A stretch of DNA of 64,000 bases from NCBI RefSeq assembly GCF_015999265.1, contig NZ_JAEAGR010000012.1, positions 62,001 to 126,000 on the forward strand, written 5' to 3'. The translations under genes and the position numbers were made by a program. The notes under the pieces were generated by a model. It was not told the DNA's origin, searched no databases, and worked only from the letters and a program-made list of their open reading frames with translations. This DNA comes from Mobilitalea sibirica (lineage in GTDB: Bacteria > Bacillota > Clostridia > Lachnospirales > Lachnospiraceae). Below are positions 57,511 to 64,000 of this stretch, one piece after another; position 1 is the stretch's first letter; the number at the start of each line of letters is the position of its first letter.

Positions 57511-57885
57511 TTAACTTAGCATACCACCCAACATCCCGCTTAGGCTGCTGATCACAAAGACAGTGAATAAACTTCCCAGTGGCAAAGGAGTGACCCTGTT
57601 CATTAGTAATGAAACCAACATCAATATGATAAAGTAGAATACTCCCATTACCATTCCCCATAGGAATTTCTTTTGTTCCACCTTTTTCCCTATAAAAAAA
57701 CCGCCGATAAATGCAGATAAAATATAAGCAAAATGTATTCCCCCGCTAATAACTGCTCCTGACAGATCTAGCTTTAGCATAAGAAATGACAATAACAATA
57801 AAACAAATGCAGTTATAATATAGGAAAATAATAATCCTTCCAGTAGATAAATAATCTTAGTATTTTGACGGAATGCCTTATCCAT
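57511..57885 (-). CDS. TIGR04086 family membrane protein
   Basis: 124 residues with four predicted transmembrane helices. The pattern LDLSGAVISGGIHFAYILSA and AFIGGFFIGKKVEQKKFLWG matches the TIGR04086/YrzE-like family of Firmicutes. Function unknown; members often sit near yajC/secDF genes, which is not the case here. ATG at 57885 follows GGAGGTG. An upstream start at 57903 is inferior. Confidence 0.8.
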   Translation of the reverse strand: MDKAFRQNTKIIYLLEGLLFSYIITAFVLLLLSFLMLKLDLSGAVISGGIHFAYILSAFIGGFFIGKKVEQKKFLWGMVMGVFYFIILMLVSLLMNRVTPLPLGSLFTVFVISSLSGMLGGMLS

Positions 57886-57966
57886 TTGACACCTCCAGGT
57901 CACTTATACTAGATATATATTATCCATGTAACGAAAATATTCACATGATTGACAAGTATATTAATT

Positions 57967-59388
57967 TCATTCTTTTATCAGACCGTCTACTGAATAATTA
58001 CAGCTTGCATTCCAAAGTATCCATTCCTCATAACCTGCTGCATATACTCCGTCAATCTGTTCGCGAACTTCTGCTCCACCATAAACTTTATACTTTTTTA
58101 ACCATGAGGCGGTAAAATCCTGTAACCAGGGTCGAACGACTGCCCTGTGTTCACCCTCCGGTATCTGATCCAGCTTTGCTTTTGAAGCCGTTAATACCTT
58201 TCTTACTATCGTCAAAGGTTCCAGGTCCGGATATGCTATTCCATAATTGCCCTCACCAAAATGTGAGGGGTAAATCATAGGACTAATATAGTCAAGATAT
58301 CTTGACATTTCTACATAATTTTGACCCACCAGACCGGCATCAATGGAGCTACTGATTATTGTTCCATATACATCGGCAGAGACGAAAACCCCTAGAGGCT
58401 TTAAACTCTCATAAGCATATTTGGTATATTCTAATATAATATCTTCTTTCGTCTTTTCCTTAGAACCTTCACCAAAATCAACTTCATTCATTCCCTTGCC
58501 GGTTGAAAACCGTATATAATCAAATTGAATTTCATCAAAGCCTATTGCAGCCGCTTTAGATGACACCTCAACCAGATACTCCCACACCTCATGTTTGTAT
58601 GGATTCACCCATAAATCTCCTCTGTTATCACGATATAAGGATCCATCCTTATTCCTAATTGCCAAATCCGGTCTTTGTTCAGCCAGATAAGGATCTTTAA
58701 AACAAACAATACGGGCAATCAGATAAATATTCTGTTCTTTTAACGTTCGTATTAAGGACTCCATATCCGATATTGCATTGGTAACCGCTCCAATTTCTCT
58801 AGCCTTTTCACTATCCATGGAATAAGTTATCTTACCATGATCATCCTTAACATCGATGACCATAGCATTAATTTCAGTATTATTAACAATATCAATTAAT
58901 GCTTCTCTTTTATCTGTTCGTGCCGCTGTGGAAGTAACGTATATCCCTTTTACCTTAACCGGAATTCGTTTATCCACTTCCACTATAGGGTCAGGGCTTG
59001 TTTCATCCTCATCCGAAACTTCTACCTTGGGTTCGTCTTTATTATTAGCCTCATTTGGTATCTGCGTAATCTTCTGATTTTCTTCTAAGGAGGTTTCCTG
59101 ATTGTCCCCAGTATCTGTCACTTCATTGGTATCCCCAAAATTCTCGTTTTGATCAATCTGATTAGCATCCTCTGAATCATCACTTTTAGGCATATTATCT
59201 TCTGAACCGGTTTTATTCGGATTCTTATCGAGATTTATCTGTGATCTAATCATATAATATGTGAGTAATCCCAACATGATAGCCAAAACAAGTATAAGAA
59301 AGGATTTAAACCCTTTATTTCCTCCTCTTCTACCTCTTTTTTGGTAGGAACGTTTATAATCTATATATAAGTCATTCTTTTTTCCCAT
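57967..59388 (-). CDS. DUF4015 putative glycoside hydrolase, membrane-anchored
   Basis: 473 residues. A basic N-terminus and one transmembrane helix (about 28-46), an acidic Asn/Asp/Glu-rich linker (50-145), then a TIM-barrel DUF4015 domain. It has VKGIYVTSTAARTDKREALI, INAMVIDVKDDHGKITY, FDEIQFDYIRFSTGKG with the probable catalytic Asp/Glu on strand 4, and ADVYGTIISSS. Related to GHL10/alpha-amylase-superfamily-like proteins of unknown substrate. It probably acts on cell-surface glycan. Confidence 0.85.
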   Translation of the reverse strand: MGKKNDLYIDYKRSYQKRGRRGGNKGFKSFLILVLAIMLGLLTYYMIRSQINLDKNPNKTGSEDNMPKSDDSEDANQIDQNENFGDTNEVTDTGDNQETSLEENQKITQIPNEANNKDEPKVEVSDEDETSPDPIVEVDKRIPVKVKGIYVTSTAARTDKREALIDIVNNTEINAMVIDVKDDHGKITYSMDSEKAREIGAVTNAISDMESLIRTLKEQNIYLIARIVCFKDPYLAEQRPDLAIRNKDGSLYRDNRGDLWVNPYKHEVWEYLVEVSSKAAAIGFDEIQFDYIRFSTGKGMNEVDFGEGSKEKTKEDIILEYTKYAYESLKPLGVFVSADVYGTIISSSIDAGLVGQNYVEMSRYLDYISPMIYPSHFGEGNYGIAYPDLEPLTIVRKVLTASKAKLDQIPEGEHRAVVRPWLQDFTASWLKKYKVYGGAEVREQIDGVYAAGYEEWILWNASCNYSVDGLIKE

Positions 59389-59535
59389 GAATACAATACC
59401 TCTGTTTGTAATTAGTCATTTGTTTCTTAGTAATACAGTCACCTTTATTTTTATCTATTATTATTGTAGTCCATATAAAGCTACATAATACTCATATTAT
59501 ATCTTCTCTTCTATATAGTCAATACAACCCATCTG

Positions 59536-60606
59536 TTATTTTTTTAATTGCTTTTGTATTTTATTAAAAACATCAATAATATCCGGATCAAATTTTTTAC
59601 CGGAAGCATCATTAAGAATACGCATACTTTCTTCATGAGAATACGCTTGCTTATAAGATCTCTCACTAACCAAAATATCATAGACATCTACAATGGCAAC
59701 AATCCTGGCACTTAGAGGAATTTGAGTACCTTTTAACCCCTTTGGAAAACCAGTTCCATCCCAATTTTCATGATGATACCAGGCAATATCAATCGCCATT
59801 TTAATAAATTCATTGTGTTCATTGTTTTTATATATTTCCTTAAGCATATTAGCTCCTGTTTCAGAATGAGCTTTCATACAGCTCCATTCCTCAGGATCTA
59901 ACTGCGTACGCTTATGTAATATGGCATCGGGGATAGCAATCTTACCGATATCATGTAAGGGTGCTGCCAATTCAATTGAGTCAATAAAGCTATTCGTGAT
60001 ATGCTCCTTAAAATTGGACGAAAGTTGAAGACTCATAGCTAGTATTCTACTGTTTTTTGCTATGCGTTCCAAATGCTTTTCCTGAGCTCCGTCCCTCGTT
60101 AAGGACAACTTTGCTAAGGCATATAACATACTTTTTTGTTCTTCGTAAATTTTTCGAATTTGATCATTAATTGTTTTGTATAACTTCTTATTATAAATTT
60201 CTAACTCCTGCTGCATTTTATATATTTTTAAATGCGTATTAATCCGAAGAGTAACCTCTTCTATCTCAAATGGTTTTGATATATAATCTACCGCTCCCAG
60301 CTTGTACCCCTTAATTTTATCCTCTTTCGAGTTTAGCGCTGAGATAAAAATGATTGGAATATCTCTGGTATTGGCATTTTTTTTGAGAATAGAGCAAAAT
60401 TCAAAGCCATCCATATCCGGCATTGAAATGTCCAGAAGAATTAAATGAGGAGACAAAACTTCAATTGCATGCATAGCCTGTCTTGCACTGGTAACAGGTC
60501 TTGCTTCATAACCTGCATTTCTTATCATATCCGTTAATATCACTAAATTAGCACTAACATCATCAACGACCATTATATTTGGAGTTGCATAAGTTAAATC
60601 TCCCAT
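59536..60606 (-). CDS. Response regulator with HD-GYP output domain
   Basis: 356 residues. Receiver domain with DD (15-16) and phospho-acceptor Asp59 (LLDISMPDMDG), then a short helical linker and an HD-GYP domain: PLHDIGKIAIPDAILHK (HD pair), SCMKAHSETG and HHENWDGTGFPKGL. The usual GYP triplet is GFP here. HD-GYP proteins hydrolyse cyclic di-GMP, so phosphorylation could lower this messenger. The ATG at 60606 has SD GAGGTGAAGGA and overlaps the kinase gene by 13 bases. Confidence 0.93.
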   Translation of the reverse strand: MGDLTYATPNIMVVDDVSANLVILTDMIRNAGYEARPVTSARQAMHAIEVLSPHLILLDISMPDMDGFEFCSILKKNANTRDIPIIFISALNSKEDKIKGYKLGAVDYISKPFEIEEVTLRINTHLKIYKMQQELEIYNKKLYKTINDQIRKIYEEQKSMLYALAKLSLTRDGAQEKHLERIAKNSRILAMSLQLSSNFKEHITNSFIDSIELAAPLHDIGKIAIPDAILHKRTQLDPEEWSCMKAHSETGANMLKEIYKNNEHNEFIKMAIDIAWYHHENWDGTGFPKGLKGTQIPLSARIVAIVDVYDILVSERSYKQAYSHEESMRILNDASGKKFDPDIIDVFNKIQKQLKK

Positions 60607-62114
60607 TCCTTCACCTCGTTTAAACACTTCTCTAATTCGTTTAACAAAATGACTGAGTTATCATGTTCTTCTTTTCTAATAGCTAATAATAAGCTTAAAG
60701 CCTTATTTCTCAGTTCTTTTTCTTTGTTGGGAAGCATTTTTCTTAAGTATGCTGCAATTTCTTCTGCCTTTTCCCAGTTCTCCATTTCAATACATATCGT
60801 CAATCTTTCTGTTAGATCATTGATTTTCTGACCAAGATGATACTCGGCTGTAGAATCAACAGTCACTAGGTTAGATTTTTCAAGTATTCGTCCTACATAA
60901 TCCGTGTCAAGAACCTGACTCTGCCTCAATTCATGTCCCGGTCTAATCATACCCTTCGTATTACAATAATAATCTTTTCCTTTATGCGACTCTTCTTTTT
61001 TATCATTCGGTCTTCCTAACCGTACTGAAAATGTAAATGTACTCCCTTTATTCTTTTCGCTGTCCACTGCAATGGTTCCGTTCATATTTTCGATTAACAT
61101 CTTGCTGATGGAAAGACCCAATCCGGTTCCACCAAATCTTCTGGAAATAGAACCATCCACTTGGGAAAAACTTAAGAAGAGTTTATCCTTCTCTTCAAGA
61201 CTGATACCAATACCTGTATCCATTACCATAAAAAATAATTCTACTTCTCTATCTGTCTGGGCTGTTTTCACTACTTCCAATGCAATCTGGCCGACAGAGG
61301 TGAATTTGATCGCATTGGAAAACAGATTATTCAAAACTTGTGTTAATCTAAGTTCATCCCCGATTACCCGATTGGGAATATCATCGGCTACGTTCACCAA
61401 AAGCTTCAGACCTTTTTCACTGATTTTATTTATATTAAAAGCTATCATGTTATCAATAAAGCTTCGAAAATCAAACTCCCTCTGCTCAATTACCATTTTG
61501 TTATTGGCTAACTTTGTAAAATCCAACAAATCATTTATAATCGCATTCATATTGAAACAACAACGATGAATAATGTTAACTGTCTCCAACTGTCTTGGTG
61601 ATAATTCCGTATCGAAAAGATTCTCTGTCAAGCCTAGAATTCCGTTCACCGGAGTTCTTAACTCATGGGTAATATTCGCTACAAATTCATTTTTTACTTT
61701 TTGTGATAATTTTAACTCATTCTTAATGTTTCTTAATTCGAACATTGCTCTTTTCTCAGTGGATATATTTACAGCACAGCAGATTCCCAGGTATCTTCTT
61801 CCTACTTTTGTATTTACGATTTTAAGATTTATAGGAAAACAGGTTTGATTTTTCCTGTAAGCTACTGCTTCTGCCACTTTATCCTGATATTTCGTATTGA
61901 TATTAAGCTGTTCTTTGCTATGCTTAACTGCCTTCCTGAATATATCATATATATAAGTGCTATATATATCATCTTCATAACCCAGCTCATTTAAGGCTAC
62001 TTTATTACAGCGAATTACTAAGCCCTTTTGATCAAAAACAAGAAATAATTCCTGACTGTGCTCAGAAAATAATTGAAATAACATATCTTCTTTAATAGAA
62101 CTTCTTTTTTTCAT
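60594..62114 (-). CDS. PAS-domain sensor histidine kinase
   Basis: 506 residues, soluble. N-terminal PAS (about 14-118), phospho-acceptor box EFVANITHELRTPVNGIL (His150), ATPase boxes LTQVLNNLFSNAIKFTS, DTGIGI and GGTGLGLSISK. Beyond about residue 385 is a helical tail of 120 residues (DTDYVGRILEKS...ENWEKAEEIAAYLRKML) that resembles an HPt-like four-helix bundle without a clear phospho-His motif. It has no receiver of its own; the overlapping regulator gene supplies one. SD GAGG precedes the ATG. Confidence 0.92.
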   Translation of the reverse strand: MKKRSSIKEDMLFQLFSEHSQELFLVFDQKGLVIRCNKVALNELGYEDDIYSTYIYDIFRKAVKHSKEQLNINTKYQDKVAEAVAYRKNQTCFPINLKIVNTKVGRRYLGICCAVNISTEKRAMFELRNIKNELKLSQKVKNEFVANITHELRTPVNGILGLTENLFDTELSPRQLETVNIIHRCCFNMNAIINDLLDFTKLANNKMVIEQREFDFRSFIDNMIAFNINKISEKGLKLLVNVADDIPNRVIGDELRLTQVLNNLFSNAIKFTSVGQIALEVVKTAQTDREVELFFMVMDTGIGISLEEKDKLFLSFSQVDGSISRRFGGTGLGLSISKMLIENMNGTIAVDSEKNKGSTFTFSVRLGRPNDKKEESHKGKDYYCNTKGMIRPGHELRQSQVLDTDYVGRILEKSNLVTVDSTAEYHLGQKINDLTERLTICIEMENWEKAEEIAAYLRKMLPNKEKELRNKALSLLLAIRKEEHDNSVILLNELEKCLNEVKEWEI

Positions 62115-62248
62115 TATAAAACCTCAATCAACTTATATTCTATAATCTAACAATAAATTTGTTTATTTCCCATTATTTTCTATAAATATATCATATTTTT
62201 GTTTGTAGGAAAAGTCAAACATTATTTTATGATATTCTTCGTTTCATG

Positions 62249-62278
62249 TTGACAAACGTTTTTTTATCATATTATAAT
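62249..62278 (+). promoter_or_regulatory. Promoter of the XRE regulator
   Basis: Perfect TTGACA, an 18-base spacer and perfect TATAAT, about 45 bases before the start codon. Confidence 0.85.
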
Positions 62279-62324
62279 AATTCAGATGAAATAATACACG
62301 AATTGTAAAACTAAGGAGTAAATT

Positions 62325-62663
62325 ATGAATTTTAGCAACCGTTTAAAACAGCTTAGACAGAAACACAATATTACGCAAAGTGAACTTGCTGATATCTTAA
62401 ACTTAAAACCTTCCGCAATTTCTAATTATGAATCCGAGAGAAATGAACCCTCCTTTGATAAACTGATATTATTATCAAAATATTTTGATGTATCCTGTGA
62501 TTATCTTCTTGGTATTACCGATGCCTATCTACCAATTGGTGGTGAGGTATTAGATAAGGATATCGTTGAATTTTTCGATCTATATCAGCAATTAACTCCC
62601 CAAAGTGTTGATGAGATTAAGAATTATATCAGATATCTGTTATATAAACAGGAAAATCTATAG
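62325..62663 (+). CDS. XRE-family transcriptional regulator
   Basis: 112 residues. The N-terminal helix-turn-helix RLKQLRQKHNITQSELADIL with LKPSAISNYESERNEPSFD, followed by the dimerisation stretch LSKYFDVSCDYLLGITDAY, is typical of stand-alone chromosomal Cro/CI-like regulators. Divergent from the PAS kinase gene, 210 bases away, with a consensus promoter and SD AAGGAG. Target unknown. Stop codon TAG. Confidence 0.92.
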   Translation: MNFSNRLKQLRQKHNITQSELADILNLKPSAISNYESERNEPSFDKLILLSKYFDVSCDYLLGITDAYLPIGGEVLDKDIVEFFDLYQQLTPQSVDEIKNYIRYLLYKQENL

Positions 62664-62738
62664 ATGTATATCTACGTTATAAGACTACTTCAAAATAATA
62701 GATTTTTGTTAAAGGTTGTTTCATATAAAGGTTAATGA

Positions 62739-62929
62739 TAAGGGGCTATTTCAAAATAGTTAAACGGGGAATATAATTTTACTGTAATGCACTGTTTGAC
62801 GGACATGTTGCTAATTTTGTTATGCCTAGTGCGAACAGAAGTGTTCGAACAAGACATACAAAATCGGAAAATATGTCCTTCAATCTGTGAGTAATTATAT
62901 TCCATTGTTTATTTTGAAACAGCCCCTTA
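62739..62929. repeat. Palindromic element with GGGGCTGTTTCAAAAT ends
   Basis: TAAGGGGCTATTTCAAAATAG at the left matches, inverted, the right end TATTTTGAAACAGCCCCTTA. Further in, GAATATAATT pairs with AATTATATTC and GGACATGTTGCTAATTTTGT with ACAAAATCGGAAAATATGTCC. The apex is GCGAACAGAAGTGTTCGAAC, sharing CGAACA-N4-TGTTCG with the element at 42831 although the stems are unrelated. Confidence 0.8.
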
Positions 62930-63006
62930 TTTTAAACTTCTTAATTAAAACAATGAGTTTGCTTAGGCAAACATAATCTATGTTATCTATAATAGCTTCT
63001 CCTTCA

Positions 63007-63999
63007 TCATTTGTTGCCCCGTGTAAGCATCATACCACTCGTCAATGCAGTAAAGGGAGCTACCGTAACCAACCCAATGCTACCAACCATCGTATCGAGA
63101 ATTTCAGCGGCTACGTATTTTAGATTTAATATATTATAGATTGGTGTTCCCTGTGCCATAAAAACCATTAGAAGTGCAATATAGCCTCCGGAGTATGCCA
63201 ATAAAAGAGTCGTTGTCATGGTTCCAACAGAGGCCCTGCCAACCCGGATACCGGACAAAGTAGCTTCCTTCCATCTGATATCCTTCTTTTTTCCAACCAC
63301 TTCATGAACCGAAGACGTAATATCTACAGCTAAATCCATGACAGCTCCGGATGCTCCGATAAATATACCGGACATAAAGATCTGCGTCAGATTCAGATTC
63401 ATATAACCACTATATAAAAGACTCTCTGAATATGCCATGACGGCGCCATGAATCTGAAAGAGATCTGTAAAAACAACACCCAAGATAAGAGTTGTTATAA
63501 TTCCTAACATTGCCCCTGCAATTGCGGAGGCGGCTCTACGATCAAAACCATATACCAAAGAAATTATAACTATGGTTAAAACCGCTGTAATTATAAATCC
63601 TAATATAACCGGATTGGTTCCGCCCAGATAGCCCGGAATTAAAATCTTCCATAGCATTAAAACGGTTACGATAAAGGATAAAATCGCCCGAATGCCGGTT
63701 TTACCTGCAAAAAGAATAAGAAACACCACAAAAATACCTGCAAGAATAATCTCTTTATCGATACGATAAATATCAATCATAGAAGCAGATATAATCTTAT
63801 CCTCCCTATGGCTGACGATAATCATTGCTTTATCACCAACGGAATATATTTTGTCTTTTTCCATAGAACCATTTAACATATTAACGGCTTCCACAATCCG
63901 TCCTTTAAATTTGCCGTTCAGTAATTCTACCGTACATAACTGCTCTCCGGTTTTTATTAAGCCTGCGCTAACAATGGTATCATTATCTGTTTTTAGCAC
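63007..63999 (-). CDS. YibE/F family membrane protein, 5' part beyond window
   Basis: 330 residues visible; the frame is open to the window edge and the usual N-terminal helix of the family is missing, so the true start lies beyond 64000. A soluble beta-rich segment (1-75) is followed by about seven transmembrane helices with the YibE/F landmarks: GTNPVILGFIITAVLTIVI, SGIFIGASGAVMDLAVDI and SGGYIALLMVF. Function is not established; transport has been suggested for the family. The stop is followed by a small GTTTGC-N4-GCAAAC hairpin. Confidence 0.88.
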   Translation of the reverse strand: MLKTDNDTIVSAGLIKTGEQLCTVELLNGKFKGRIVEAVNMLNGSMEKDKIYSVGDKAMIIVSHREDKIISASMIDIYRIDKEIILAGIFVVFLILFAGKTGIRAILSFIVTVLMLWKILIPGYLGGTNPVILGFIITAVLTIVIISLVYGFDRRAASAIAGAMLGIITTLILGVVFTDLFQIHGAVMAYSESLLYSGYMNLNLTQIFMSGIFIGASGAVMDLAVDITSSVHEVVGKKKDIRWKEATLSGIRVGRASVGTMTTTLLLAYSGGYIALLMVFMAQGTPIYNILNLKYVAAEILDTMVGSIGLVTVAPFTALTSGMMLTRGNK

Positions 64000-64000
64000 T

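Overview
The window comes from a low-GC, endospore-forming, flagellated Firmicute. Gene content and order fit the clostridial family Lachnospiraceae, and plant-polysaccharide fermenters like Lachnoclostridium (Clostridium) phytofermentans are the closest match I recognise; this is judged from the proteins alone. Spore markers are two tandem SleC cortex-lytic enzymes, a SleB-type hydrolase, a divergent alpha/beta-type SASP and SigH next to RlmB. Most genes are on the minus strand and the region is mainly core chromosome. I see no prophage, insertion sequence, CRISPR array or integrated element.

Layout. 1-5.6 kb: a partial methyltransferase, xylulokinase XylB with a consensus promoter and a palindromic operator, a membrane-anchored alpha/beta hydrolase, and a divergent ROK regulator that probably controls xylB. 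5.7-14.7 kb: a GNAT gene broken by an amber codon, a SASP, the AddBA helicase-nuclease and a small membrane protein. 14.9-21.2 kb: DegV, NAD synthetase, a 6S RNA gene and a two-component system. 21.6-31.8 kb: a secreted Ig-like protein, a VOC enzyme, carAB with a structured leader, the sleC pair and a short flagellin. 32-42.6 kb: polysaccharide deacetylase, thiamine transporter ThiT under a TPP riboswitch, an amidase, groESL under CIRCE, two Cys-rich conserved proteins, GlnS and a SleB-type hydrolase. 43-51.4 kb: a DUF3810 metalloprotein, metNIQ, a 38-residue Met/Cys-rich peptide gene, a toroid-fold protein, a WYL regulator broken by an amber codon, a DUF1848 protein and a GNAT. 51.8-57.2 kb: tRNA-Pro, tRNA-Thr, sigH, rlmB and the dTDP-rhamnose operon rfbACDB. 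57.5-64 kb: a TIGR04086 membrane protein, a DUF4015 glycosidase-like protein, a PAS histidine kinase overlapping an HD-GYP response regulator, an XRE regulator and a partial YibE/F protein.

Most unusual features. (1) The peptide gene at 47570-47686 has 8 Met and 4 Cys in 38 residues, including three Met-Cys doublets and a CX3CX2C spacing. It has its own near-consensus promoter, a strong SD and a terminator. (2) At least ten long intergenic palindromes (about 120-310 bp) are scattered through the window. Several share conserved apical or flanking modules while their long stems differ in sequence, which suggests a modular family of structured elements. Some begin exactly at the stop codon of the preceding gene. 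Two genes carry single in-frame TAG codons and are otherwise intact.
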